Origin: Hyaloraphidium curvatum
Lineage: Eukaryota > Monoblepharomycota > Hyaloraphidiomycetes > Hyaloraphidiales > Hyaloraphidiaceae
Assembly (NCBI GenBank): GCA_025558095.1
Contig: JAIVFI010000018.1
Location: 434,001 to 498,000, forward strand
DNA length: 64,000 nucleotides
Reading direction: 5' to 3'
Part shown: positions 43,613 through 53,812 of the stretch, one piece after another
Layout: the number at the start of each line of letters is the position of its first letter
How positions within the stretch are numbered: the stretch's first letter is position 1
The notes under the pieces: model-generated
Database searches by the model: none
Told to the model about the DNA's origin: nothing
Seen by the model: only the letters and a program-made list of their open reading frames with translations
Made by a program: the position numbers and the translations under genes

Positions 43613-44510
43613 ATGCCCTCTCCTCCACTTCCTGAGCCTGCATCGACTGCGAAAGCTTCGGCCACGACCTTTACGCGTGCCCTCGTGCGCGATCCGGCGG
43701 AATCCATCGTGGATGGCCTCCGAGCGGTCGACCACGGCGCACCTTCGTTTGAGGCCGTCGTGAAGGAGCACGAATCTTATTGCGCGGCGCTCAAAAAGCT
43801 TGGCGTCCGTGTGGACGTGTTGCCTGCTCTTCCTGCATTTCCTGACAGCGTCTTTGTGGAGGACACGTCCCTCGTATTCCCGGAGGGCGCCATCCTTTTG
43901 CGGCCTGGGCACCCTACGCGCGCGGGCGAGACACCGAAAATCGCGCCGGCCATTCGGGACCGATTCAAGACGGTGCTCGAGATGCGCGGACCCGGGACTG
44001 CCGATGGCGGGGACGTCATGACGCTCGGTGATCGCGTGCTGATTGGTCTTTCGGAGCGCACGAGCGAGGAAGGCGCGAAGGAACTCATCGCTCTGCTGGC
44101 GCAACTGGGACGGAAGGGAGTGGCCGTACGCACTCCGCCCGGGGTGCTGCACTTCAAGAGCGACTCCTCTCCTTTGGGTGACAGCACGGTTCTCTCGACG
44201 GTCCGACTCGCCGCGTCGGGTGTCTTTGAGGGGCTCAAAGTCGTGCTGGTACCGGAAGGAGAAGAAGGCGCGGCGAACTGCCTGATGATCAACGGCACAG
44301 TGCTCATGTGGGTTGCCTGCGATGCTTGATGTACCCGCGTCGAGAACTGACCGCTACTTTGACAGGGCCTCCGGCTTCCCGGGGACGGTCGAGGTGTTGC
44401 GGAAGGAAGGCTACCCCGTTCACGAGTTGGATGTCTCGGAGATCGCGAAGGTCGACGCCGGATTGTCGTGCATGTCGCTACGATGGAGGGAGCCGACGGA
44501 GGCGCGGTAA
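43613..44510 (+). CDS. Dimethylarginine dimethylaminohydrolase (DDAH)-like enzyme
   Basis: DDAH hydrolyses N-omega-methylated arginines to citrulline and methylamines. ATG 43613 opens a frame with RALVRDPAESIVDG, LPAFPDSVFVEDTSLVFPEG (substrate-binding Asp/Glu), MRGPGTADGGDVMTLGDRVL, a catalytic-type His in VLHFKSDSSPLGDST, and the nucleophile Cys in DAGLSCMSLRW. One 58-nt intron (44308-44365, GTGGGT donor, GACAG acceptor) restores MINGTVLM-ASGFPGTVEVLR; without it the frame breaks. The result is about 279 residues, the usual DDAH length. Arginine deiminases share the fold but have a longer helical insert, which is missing here. It follows the FAD monooxygenase by 86 bases on the same strand. 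Confidence 0.87.
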
Positions 44511-44673
44511 ACCGCTGATGCACATTCGTAGCTAATTAATGAGATGCTGGATGTCAATCTTGTCCTCGCTTTTGTGTCGGGCAGAGATTCAGTCCAACGC
44601 CGATGGTTATGAATCGACGACGCGAGATCCGGCAACGACTGAAGTTCAGTTCCGGGCAACCATCGCGGGCGCC

Positions 44674-47106
44674 ATGGACCCGGTCGCCTACCTCCGCGCC
44701 CGCGAGACGAAAGTCGTCCACGTCGACTTCCCGGTGCCGCGCTTTCGGGGACTGCCGGTGCCGGCCCCTGCGCGCGGGCCTCCTCTGTCTGCGCCTTGGT
44801 TGGCCGGTCGCCTCGCGCTCGGCTCCGTTCTCGATGGGCACAACGGCTGCGTGAACTGCCTCGCGTGGAATGCCCAAGGTTCGAAGCTGCTCTCCGGCTC
44901 GGACGACCGCCACCTGTGTGTTTGGGCGTACCCGGCGCTCGGACGAGAAGATGACTATGACGAGGATCCGACCGTGGACGCTCACTGGAGGATGAGGAGC
45001 GCAAAGGGGCTGCCGGCAGTGAGGGACACCTACCAGCGCCGGCCACTTGCCAAAGTGAGAACCGGTCATCGGTGCGTGGGTGCCTGGTTGTTCGAAAGGG
45101 CATCAGCTCATCTCTTCCGCCTGCGCCTCAAACATGGAACGGCAGAGCAAACATCTTTGGTGCGGCCATCGAGGACCACGGAAGCATGTGCGGGATGAGC
45201 TGACCCTTTCGTATGCCCGCAGGCTGCAAGTTCATGCCGCAGACGAACGACACCATCTTGGCGTCCTGCGCGGGTGATTCCGAGGTCCGCGTGCACGCGT
45301 TGCGGCCGACGGAATCCAACGACGGGACGCTGCTGCATGTGTTCACGGTGGGTTGGACGTGGCGGTGCGCCTTTCATTCGTCCTTATGCCGTTTCCGCCC
45401 AGTGCCACAGCGACCGAGCCAAACGCCTTGCCGTGCACGCATCGGCACCCTATCTTATCCTCTCGTGCTCCGAAGACGGAACCCTGCGCATGCACGATCT
45501 CCGACTTCCTCATCCTTGCCGCCAACCCACCTCGTTTTCGTCGGCCCTCCCTTCGCCTCCGCGCCCGCGTGACTCTGGCTGTACGCCGCTTGTCGACTAC
45601 TCGCCGTTTGGGATCGACTTCAACACCGCTGCGATCCATCCCGGCCGCCCGAACCTCGTCGCTCTCGGCGGTTCCAGCCCCTCGCTCTTCCTGCACGACC
45701 TCCGCCAACCCGCCAAACCGTTTCTGCGCCTCTCGCCGACCGCTCCGTCCTCCATGGTCCGCGAACCGCGACCGAGCGATCCGTGCGAGAGCGGGCACGT
45801 GACGGCGGCGGCGTGGAGCGCGGACGGGGCGGTGGTGGGGAACTGGAGCGGCGGCTGGGTTTACGGTTTCGAAGGCGTCGACGGGACGGGATGGGGCAGC
45901 GAGTGGGGCTGGGGATTCCTGGGCGCCGCGGGGGGCAAGGGAGGCGAATCCAAGAAGGGCAAGAGGAAGGGCAGGATGTCGGAGGAGAGCGAAAGGAGCA
46001 CCGAGGCGTCGTCGGAAGCGGGGCCGGAAAGGAAGTCTCCAAGGAGGACATCGCCGGATGCGGATCGTCTGCCGACGACTGCACCGGCATCGGATGTCGT
46101 CATGGATGCTGAGCCGATCTGGAAGCCGGATGAGTTGGACCTGGAGCCTACGGTCCAGCCTGTGCTTGCGGATGCAGCGGAAGCGGTGGGCAAGTCGTCG
46201 GACGCCAGCAAAGGGCACCGTGCGCAGCGGAAGCCGGAGCTGAGGTCGGCGGTCGAAAAGGACGAGGAGAGCGAGATCGACGAGGAAGAAGGCTACGTCT
46301 CGGGCTCAGACCCCGTTGATATGGATGACGAGTCTGAGGACGGCAGCGATGCGGGCTCCGAATCGCCTTCTTCTCACTCCGACCACGATCGCCGCCCTCG
46401 TCGCCGCTACGCCGTGCCCTTCCCCGACACCACGCACACCACCACGTACGACCGAGTCTATCGCGGCGCGGCCAACGTGCAGACCGTCAAAGACGTGGCC
46501 TTCCTCGGCCCGGGCCTCGTGGCGTGCGGCAGCGACGACGGGAACCTCTTTCTCTTTCCTCGCGACTCGTCTACCCCCCGCAACGTGCTCCGCGGTGACG
46601 GCAACGTGGTCAACGTCGCGCAGATCCACCCTCACGGCACGGCGATTGCGGTCTCGGGAATCGACCGAACCGTGAAGGTGTTCGAGCCGACGTGGGGCGT
46701 GCCTGTGCGGATGCCGGAAGAGAGGGAAGCAGCGGCGGGTCCCGCCGAGGACGATCCGGGGCCGTGGGGCCTGGGATTCCCCCTGCCGGTGCCGACCAAC
46801 CAGCTTGGTTCGCTCAAGGCGCCCATGCCGTTGGGCGTGCCGTTCACAGGCCCGGAGGACGAGCAGGTCGCGCTGCCCAAGGGATGGTCGATGCTCGAGC
46901 ACCTCCCCGAGATCGAAGCCGCCAACGCGCGCCGTCGGAGGGGAGGGGGAGGGGCCGGGGCGAGAGTGTCGAGGCAGATGCTCCTTGCGCTGCTGGGCAG
47001 GCTGAGGGAGAGGACGGGAGGGGACGTTGGGATCGGGATCTTGGGTGACGAGGAAGAGGAAGAGGAGGACGAGGAGGGGGAGGAGGAGAACTGCTACGTT
47101 CAATGA
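44674..47106 (+). CDS. WD40 DCAF6/8-like (DDB1-CUL4-associated) protein
   Basis: ATG 44674 opens MDPVAYLRARETKVVHVDF. WD repeats follow: LDGHNGCVNCLAWNAQGSKL with SGSDDRHLCVW, FMPQTNDTILASCAGDSEVR, SAPYLILSCSEDGTLRMHDL, then VDYSPFGIDFNTAAIHPGRP, HVTAAAWSADGAVVGNWSGG, and after a long acidic insert VKDVAFLGPGLVACGSDDGN and GTAIAVSGIDRTVKVFEPTW. Introns lie near 45072-45150, 45156-45219 and 45351-45408, restoring NIFG-CKFMPQTND. The split propeller with an acidic insert before the last two blades is characteristic of DCAF6/DCAF8/Iqw1 proteins, substrate receptors of CUL4 ligases. The C-terminus is Glu-rich and ends at TGA 47104-47106. Substrate unknown. Confidence 0.85.
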
Positions 47107-47236
47107 TTGATACCTCTTTTTGTTCGCACTTTGATGGATACATTCTGTTCTCATCGATTCAGTGATGGGTTGACTCGGCGCACAGCTTTCGTGAGACCCG
47201 ACAACCTCCAACTCACGCCCTCGAAGCACCGAAACA

Positions 47237-48298
47237 ATGGACTACCAGATAAAGACCGGTCTCCGACCCGCTTCTTCTTTCGATCCCTCGACCGCGAAAC
47301 CCGTGGAAGCGGAGCGCCCGCTGTGGGCGGCCATGAACACATCCGGCTTCGCGCGGTTCGTCAACGATGCGATGCGGGACCTCGCCGTCGAGGTGAAGTC
47401 GGCCGCGGCTCTCAAGCTGCGGACGAACAAGGATGCCCCTGCCACGGAGGCCAACATCTCCGCCGTGCGGAGGTCGGCCCAGGCCTTCTACGCTTACGTG
47501 TCGCTCACGGACTTCATAGAGCGACCGAAAGGGTTCGCCGAGCTCGTCGGACCGTTCTTCCCGCCCGGTGTCGCATTGCCTAAGATGCGTCCTACCGAGG
47601 AAGTTACGGTGGCTGTCGATCGAGAGGTCTTTCGCGGATCCTTCGAGAGCATTCGCACCATCATCGTCGCCCGACCTGGAACTCCCAGCTTGATGGTCGG
47701 AACGACGGCTGTCTCCGCAATTGGCATCATTTCACGCAGCGCCGAGCTGCTTCCCATTGCGCACCGTCTGGCACAGGACACCGAGTTCGTGGCCGCCGTC
47801 TGCACGTCGGCAGCTCAGGTCCTCGGGCACCTCCTTGACAAGCCGCACCCGGGGTTGCCAAGCTCCGACCCCAAAAAAGACCTCTGGCTCGCCGCACAGC
47901 AGGCCGAAGATTTGATCCTCGATTCTTCGTCGTTCGTGACGCTCATTGCGGCCGCAAGCGACAGGATATGGAAGCCAGGTAGCGATGTCGCCACGGCTCT
48001 TGCCGATCTGGGCAAAGCCATGCTTCCCTGGAACGAGAGGTATGGACTGGGTACCGGTCCGCTCAAGGATGTTCGGGACCTTCTCGCAATGCTGGAGAAG
48101 GGAGGAAGGCCGCCGAGCAAGCTTAAGAAGTTCATTCATACGTCTCTTGACTTCTGCGACAACTGCTCCCAGATGGTCGCGAAGACCATGCGCTGCTCCG
48201 CGTGCAAATTTGCCCGCTACTGCAGCGTCGAGTGCCAGCGATCGGCATGGAAGGAGGGCCACAAGGGCAAGTGCGGAAAGAAGAGTTACCAGACGTAG
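47237..48298 (+). CDS. Intronless MYND zinc-finger protein
   Basis: This single frame of 353 residues starts at ATG 47237 (MDYQIKTGLRPASSF). The first 300 residues are mostly helical with no domain that I recognise (AAMNTSGFARFVNDAMRDLA, AVRRSAQAFYAYVSLTDFIE). The last 45 form a complete MYND finger: FCDNCSQMVAKTMRCSACKF, ARYCSVECQRSAWKEGHKGK, with all eight Cys/His ligands. MYND domains recruit partners carrying proline-rich motifs. No SET domain is present. It is the second MYND gene in this window; the other (near 33.3 kb) has a less complete finger, and the two share little elsewhere by eye. Confidence 0.85.
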   Translation: MDYQIKTGLRPASSFDPSTAKPVEAERPLWAAMNTSGFARFVNDAMRDLAVEVKSAAALKLRTNKDAPATEANISAVRRSAQAFYAYVSLTDFIERPKGFAELVGPFFPPGVALPKMRPTEEVTVAVDREVFRGSFESIRTIIVARPGTPSLMVGTTAVSAIGIISRSAELLPIAHRLAQDTEFVAAVCTSAAQVLGHLLDKPHPGLPSSDPKKDLWLAAQQAEDLILDSSSFVTLIAAASDRIWKPGSDVATALADLGKAMLPWNERYGLGTGPLKDVRDLLAMLEKGGRPPSKLKKFIHTSLDFCDNCSQMVAKTMRCSACKFARYCSVECQRSAWKEGHKGKCGKKSYQT

Positions 48299-48336
48299 CG
48301 GTTCCGAGCCTCTCTTTGTCGTGAATCCATCTTGCC

Positions 48337-49442
48337 CTAGAGGCAGAACCACCTCTCGAGTGCCTCCGCCTGCCTTCTCCTCCATCTTGTGCCCGCCCTC
48401 TTCACCACCAGCGGCATCCCCTTCCCCCCCTCCCCGCCCTCGCTCGCCGTCCACGATCCCGGCGCCCATTCCGTCCTCCTCGCCCCCGCTCCGACGACGA
48501 CCTCAAGCCTCCCCCCCCGCGGGAACTCGAACGCGAACCGGTCCTCCCAGTCCGGGAAGAAGCACCTGAACCCCTTGTCCACGCGCCACTCGACCCCCGC
48601 GGCCGGCAGCCGCGCGCAGGACCCGCAGCGCGGCTTGTGCGCGCCGAAGTCGCCCGCGGTCGGGCTGGGCGGCAAGGTGGGGAGGGAGCACCGCGTCGTA
48701 GGAAGGCGCTGGTGGAAGACGCGGCCCGAGGGGAGGAGCCGGAAGGCGTGCACGGTGGTGGTGGTGCGGGGGCGCGAAGGAATGGGGATGGGATGCAGGT
48801 ACGTGCCAGCCAGCGTGTCCGAGAGGTCTTCAAGGGGGTCGGCGTCGTCCGATAGGGGATCGTGGATCGTCTGGCGGGATATCAGGGGGTCAGACGAGCG
48901 ATACGGAATCGAGAGCTGTTCCATGGATGATTTCCGAAGTCTGCCAACCCTCTGCAGCGCTGTTTGCCCGATTCAGCGCTCGGCCTCGGGAGCAATGGGC
49001 TCGAGATAAGGAGCCTGTCCCCCAGCGCCGGGCTGCCTCCGCCGGCCCGGAGATCCCCGGTCGCGGCCTCCATTCCTCTTGTTTCGCTCAGATCATCCCG
49101 TTTCGCGCCATTCCGGCGCCGCAAACGCGTCGTCCAGCTCCGGAGTTCCCAGATCCCCCGGGGCCGCGAACGCACCTCGTGCCGCACAAACGCCCTGCCG
49201 TCGTCCAGCCAGCCAAAGTCCAGCAGATCGCCCCAGCCGACGTCGCGCTCGAGCCGCACCTCGGCGTCGATCTCGGCGGCGTGCTCTCTGAGCCAGCGCG
49301 CGCCGAAGCCGCGGTTGCACTTCAGCTGCGCGCGGAGGCCGCGCGAGCACGCGGAGAGCGCGAGCAGCGCAGGCAGCGGCAGCCGCAGCGCGAGCAGCAG
49401 GAGGACGTCGGAGGGCAGCGCAGGCAGCGTTGCGCGCGACAT
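48337..49442 (-). CDS. F-box-like protein, two exons
   Basis: ATG at 49440-49442 opens MSRATLPALPSDVLLLLALR, an F-box-like helix pair continuing LPALLALSACSRGLRAQLKC. DVGWGDLLDFGWLDDGRAF follows. A GTGCGT donor at 49175 and a GCAG acceptor at 48952 (intron of 224 nt) join it in frame to RVGRLRKSSMEQLSIPYRSS. The second exon is a 205-codon segment including DPLEDLSDTLAGTYLHPIP, FGAHKPRCGSCARLPAAG and VDKGFRCFFPDWEDRFAFEF. The intron is long for this genome, so a small extra exon inside it is possible. The C-terminal part is unrecognised; CGSC may be part of a metal site. Role as an SCF receptor is inferred from the F-box-like start only. It converges with the MYND gene, 38 bases between stops. 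Confidence 0.6.
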
Positions 49443-49552
49443 GGCGGGGACCGGGGGGCAGATTCGGGTCATGCGACCTCGACCCACAGAGCGGCGCTTG
49501 TCTGCCCTCAACACAATCCAGGTTTGTAACCCTCCGTGCATCCACAGATTCC

Positions 49553-49670
49553 AGATACGGCCATATCTACCAGAAAGCACCAGTTCTCGTCAGACCACTG
49601 AAGTTAAGCTGGTATGAGCCACGTCAGTACTGTGGTGGGAGACCACACGGGAATACGTGGTGCTGTATCT
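49553..49670 (+). rRNA. 5S ribosomal RNA
   Basis: The 118-nt gene begins AGATACGGCCATATCTACC and ends GGTGCTGTATCT; the two ends pair to form helix I. The internal control region GAAGTTAAGCTGGTATGAGC and the GGTGGGAGACCAC segment match eukaryotic 5S. A T-run (TTTT, then TTTTG further on) follows directly as an RNA polymerase III terminator. It is not next to an rDNA repeat, so it is a dispersed 5S gene. An identical inverted copy lies 3.9 kb away. Confidence 0.97.
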
Positions 49671-49875
49671 TTTCCCTCCTTTTGCCCCACGCATCCGGCA
49701 TCCAGTTTCATTGAGCAATCTTCCGAAGTTGATATTTTGGCTCGGAGTCGAGTTCAGTGTAGGGTGAGCAGCGCCGCGCAACAACTGTGCGATTGATCGA
49801 CGGGCTGTGCCATTGCGTCGCGTCTCCCGCCCGCATCGTCCAATCCTGCGCGATTCCATCGACTTCTCCTCAACG

Positions 49876-52058
49876 ATGCCGCTCGACCTCGCGATCGGCT
49901 ACCGCCGCTGCTCCGCCGCCCCCGGGACGAGGCGCTTCCGGCCCCCGGCGGGCCTCGAGCTGGCCGCGGACGTCGACCTCCGCGAGTGGTGCACCCCCGT
50001 CGAGAACCAGGGCCGCCTGAGCAGCTGCACCGCCAATGCGTGCGTCGGCCTCTACGAATACACTGGTAATGTGCAGGCGGAAGGGCAGGGATATGCCGAC
50101 CTCTCCCGGTTGTTTGTCTACTGGAACGCCCGGGTCCGCGGAGGCACGCAGAATGAAGATGGCGGTTCGGTGATCCAGTACGCCATGGAGAGCCTCGCGG
50201 CGCTTGGCACCTGCGAGGAAATTGTCTGGCCGTACGTCGAGCAGCGGGTCAACCACCGTCCCTCCGAGGACGCCTTCCGCGCCGCGGCGAGGCTCAAGGT
50301 GCAGCCCAAGGACATCAGGCAGGTCCCGCAGGATCTCGACGCCTGGCGAGCCTGTCTCTCCGCCGGGCTGCCGATCGTGTTCGGCTGCACCCTGTTCGAG
50401 AGCTTCGACGAATGCTGCCTGCCCGAGCGCGCGGGGGTGGTGCCCATGCCCGATCCCGCCGACGTGGGCAGGGCCGAGCACGGCGGACACGCCATGCTAT
50501 GTGTCGGGTACAGCGACTACGACGAGGTCTTCATCGTGCGAAACTCGTGGGGGAGCGACTGGGGGATCGAGGGAAACTGCTTCATGCCCTACAAGTGCGT
50601 AGTTTTCCTTTTGGCCCGCGATCACCGACTGATCCACCTCCCCTGCAGCTACCTCATGTCCCCCGAGTTCGGCGCCGACGACGCGTGGACCCTCGACCCC
50701 ACGCGCGCGCTCCCCGCCCCCGCGAGGCGCGCGATCGCAACCTCCCGGGGCCGCGCCTCGGGCGGCTCGATCCTCAACAACGGCGCGGGCGTGCCCTTCC
50801 CGACCAACCCCTATCCGGCGGGCTCGTACGAGGGATTCAGGTCGGTGGTGTTCGAGCGGGTGGAGGAATACGAGGAGCCGCCGGAGGAGTTTGTCGAGGT
50901 CGTTCACCAGTACGCCCCAGAGGTCGACCTCACGGTCGGTGGCGAGGACGATGGCGATGCGGAGGAGGGGGACCCATGGGATGCCGAGGGCGCCGAGTTC
51001 GAGGGCAAAGGCACCGACGAGGCTCTTGAGGGAGAGGATGCCGGCGCTGAAGAAAACGGTGCGCTCGATGGCTACGTGCTGCTGGCGGGACCGGTCCGAA
51101 TCACCACGTGCACCACAGAAGGAGAGGATGCTGTCGAAGGCGAGGCCGAAGAGGGATACGAAGCTGAAGGTGGGCAATCTGAGAAGGCGGTTGAAGGAGC
51201 GGATCTGACTCGATGTCCAGGTGCTGACGAACAAGGAGACCACGAAGGCAGGTTCCCGCTCCGCTCCAGTGATTGCAGCCGTCCGACGTCCCCCGTTCCA
51301 GGCGGTGAAGAGGACGTCGAGGAGATAGAAGGCGAGGACATTGAAGGCGAAGAGATTGAAGGCGAGGAGATTGAGGGCGAAGGTGGGTCAAAGCCAACGC
51401 TGCCCCCCTTGCAAGTCATTCTGACCGCAGCGTGTTTGCCAAAGAGGGCGAGCATGAGCTCGATGCCGAAGCCGAGGGCGATGCCGAGGAACAGGAGCCC
51501 GAAGCCGACGCCGACGGAGAGGACTTCGAAGGCAGGTTTTGCCTCCGCGGGGTTGCGATGGTGCCATCTCACACCTGTTGCAGAGGAAGCCGCCGAGGAG
51601 GAGGACGGTGCGATCGCGCGGGTGTTACCGCTCCAATGGCGAGGCTGACCGCCGTCCCGTTCCAGAGGGTGCCGAGGAGGCCGACGAAGAGGGGGTCGGA
51701 GAAGAGGAGGTCGAAGGTTGGTTTCGCCTGCCGCACGCCGGGCAACGTTGACACCGGGCGCCTCCAGAAGAGGAAGAGGCCGAAGAACAGGAAGCGGAGG
51801 AAGAGGAGCAGGAGGAAGAGGTCCAGGAGGAAGAAGGTGCGCGCACGTTCGACGCGGCAACGCTGTCTTCTCACACGCTGCAACAGGAGGTGACGGTGAG
51901 GAGGAAGGAGGTACGTCGCTTTGACCGCGCTCTGCGCCCGCGATGCTCAGCCCCTGCCAGGTGGCGAAGGCGACGGCCAGCAAGGCGGAGAAGGTCGGTT
52001 GCCTCGCCGATCGGCCGAATGATCCGTGCTAATGCCCGCCGCCGCAGACGAAGAGTAG
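49876..52058 (+). CDS. Papain-like (C1) peptidase with acidic mini-exon tail
   Basis: ATG 49876 opens a protein with no signal peptide. The C1 catalytic set is present: NQGRLSSCTANACVGLYEY with the nucleophile Cys, the catalytic His in HGGHAMLCVGYSDYDE, and Asn in VRNSWGSDWGIEG. The QG-SCTANA form is typical of bacterial and viral C1 relatives rather than lysosomal papains, and no propeptide is obvious. Intron 50595-50648 lies after the Asn region. From about residue 330 the protein becomes a Glu/Gly-rich tail encoded by ten small exons separated by ten phase-1 introns, two of them with GC donors. The stop is TAG 52056-52058. All exon lengths sum to 1587 bases (528 residues) in one frame. Substrates are unknown. 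Confidence 0.82.
51119..52058 (+). repeat. Array of phase-1 acidic mini-exons
   Basis: The exons are 51119-51169, 51221-51247, 51302-51382, 51445-51531, 51584-51607, 51666-51716, 51768-51836, 51887-51910, 51961-51993 and 52048-52058. Lengths are 51, 27, 81, 87, 24, 51, 69, 24 and 33 bases (all multiples of three) plus an 11-base terminal exon. Every junction splits a codon after its first G, and exons end GAAG or similar. Introns are 50-62 nt; those at 51248 and 51532 begin GC. Encoded repeats include EIEGEDIEGEEIEGEE. Confidence 0.75.
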
Positions 52059-52267
52059 TGAGAAGCCTGCACAAGAACGAGTCCCACCTAGTTTATGCTC
52101 CGGGGAGAATGGGGATGTTATCGTAGTTACGAGAGAAAGTGACGCTGTGGAATGGAGTGGCTCCCGATGAACCGGGAAAACCAACGAAATGAATACGGGA
52201 CAAAGCGGTCCGAGCTCCAGGCACTCGATTCCGCGGCCATCTTTCGGCGAAGGAGGTACAGAAGGAA

Positions 52268-53377
52268 TCAATCCTTGCGGCTCCCGAAGCTGTTGACCTC
52301 CTTGGGCGCCCTGGCGGAAGCCGGTCCCCGTCAACCATCGGACCGCGTGCGCTCGGACGCGGAACCCACCAAGGCCAGCTCCACCCCCCGCCCTCCTCGT
52401 CCTCTGCCCCTTTCGCGCCCCCCTTCCGCCTCCTCTCCTCCTCCTCCCGCCTCCTCCTCGCCGCCGCCGCCGCCGGATCCTCGCCCTCTGCGGGGCCGAT
52501 GATCTCCAGGTACGCGTACTTGCTCGATTCCCCCGCCCAGCGCCTGTACGCGTCCTGCGCGAGGCCCAGGAGCGCGAAGCCGGCGAGGCCGTAGCCGAGG
52601 GTGCGGGGGGAGACGCGGAGGGAGTCTGCAAGCGGTGGAGGTGAGGCGGAGCAAGGGGCGGCGCCAAGGAGGGGACCCACAGAGGCGGGAGAGGACGAGC
52701 TGCGTGGTCAGACCGGCGATGATGGTGGATTTGAAGTCCTCCGATTCGGGGCCGGCGTCGGTCAGCTTCGTGGCGCCCGACAGCCAGGCCGAGAAGCTCG
52801 AAGGGGGGTTCGCGGGGGCATTTTCGGCTTCAGAAGCGGGCCGACACGTCCCGAGCCGCACCAGATCGACGGCCGTCTCGAGTGCCGCGAAGCCGCCCAG
52901 CACCAGCGCCCACTTGGCCCCCGTGCGCGCGCCGACGGCCCCTGCGCGCTTCAGCACCTGGTAGTTGCGCTCCCGCAGGTAAAAGTACCAGCCGGCCTTT
53001 GTCCGCGGCATCCTGTGCGCATTCTCCGCCAGGAACTGCAGCCGCCGCAGCCTGCCGCCGGCGTGCGCGCCGACGAGGAAGCCCGACACGAAGCCGGCGG
53101 CGGCGAACACGCGCGCGTGGTCGAGGTTGACGAACGCGGGCGCGAGCGGCGCGGCGGGCGAGAGGTCGATCGACGACGCGTCGAGCGGCGTCGGCAGCAG
53201 CGGCACGGCGCACACCGCGCGGTGCAGCGGCAGCGTCCAGTACTTCGGCCGGCCGTCGGGCGCAGCGCTCTCGCCCGCCGCCCGCGCCGCCCGCCGCTCA
53301 GACACGAACGCCGCGAGCCGGCGGTACGCGACGACCAGCGCCTCCAGCGGGTTGGCGAAGCCGGCTTCCCCGCTCAT
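52268..53377 (-). CDS. TIMMDC1-like (Tim17 superfamily) mitochondrial protein
   Basis: Start 53375-53377 gives MSGEAGFANPLEALVVAYRR. The membrane part contains FAAAGFVSGFLVGAHAGGRL, RERNYQVLKRAGAVGARTG, KWALVLGGFAALETAVDLVR, DFKSTIIAGLTTQLVLSRL and, after an intron, LRVSPRTLGYGLAGFALLGL. The Gly-rich helices and their spacing match the Tim17/22/23 superfamily, closest to TIMMDC1, an assembly factor for the complex I membrane arm. A second intron (GTGGGT donor inside WPW) leads to a short end KEVNSFGSRKD at TCA 52268-52270; reading through instead gives an unlikely long tail. An Arg/Glu-rich segment (RRRREEEERRRKGG) precedes it. Orthology to TIMMDC1 is inferred by pattern, not alignment. Confidence 0.65.
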
Positions 53378-53550
53378 CGCGTTGGGTGGTTGGGCTGCGA
53401 ACCGCGATCACGCGGCAGGTCCGCACCCCCACTCCGCAGACGCGTTCCCCCCCATCTCTAGGCAGGAATCGTGCCAAAATGCACTGGAACAGTATCGTAG
53501 AAGACAGTGGGAACTGTTCTTACGTGTGCACGACCAGGAAAAATCGAAAA

Positions 53551-53668
53551 AGATACAGCACCACGTATTCCCGTGTGGTCTCCCACCACAGTACTGACGT
53601 GGCTCATACCAGCTTAACTTCAGTGGTCTGACGAGAACTGGTGCTTTCTGGTAGATATGGCCGTATCT
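53551..53668 (-). rRNA. 5S ribosomal RNA, second copy
   Basis: This is the reverse complement of the 49553-49670 gene, identical over all 118 bases by manual comparison. On the minus strand its 3' end is followed by TTTT, a Pol III terminator. Flanking bases do not match those of the first copy, so only the transcribed region is shared. It lies 173 bases from the start of the TIMMDC1-like gene. Confidence 0.97.
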
Positions 53669-53812
53669 GAAGCGTGTGGGTGCCCGCACAATCATATACC
53701 TACGCGCCTAGGAGAGAGGCACCGTCCCAGAGTTCGGGGTGGCCTGGCCGGCGTCGCTTTGTTGATTGTTTCCGGCTCCACCCGGCGCGCCCTCCCGCGG
53801 CCCATTCCGACG

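Noticed and set aside
51119-52058. The Glu-rich tail region as a minisatellite or non-coding repeat.
   Set aside because: Ten GT/GC-AG introns restore one reading frame to a stop codon, which a random repeat would not do.
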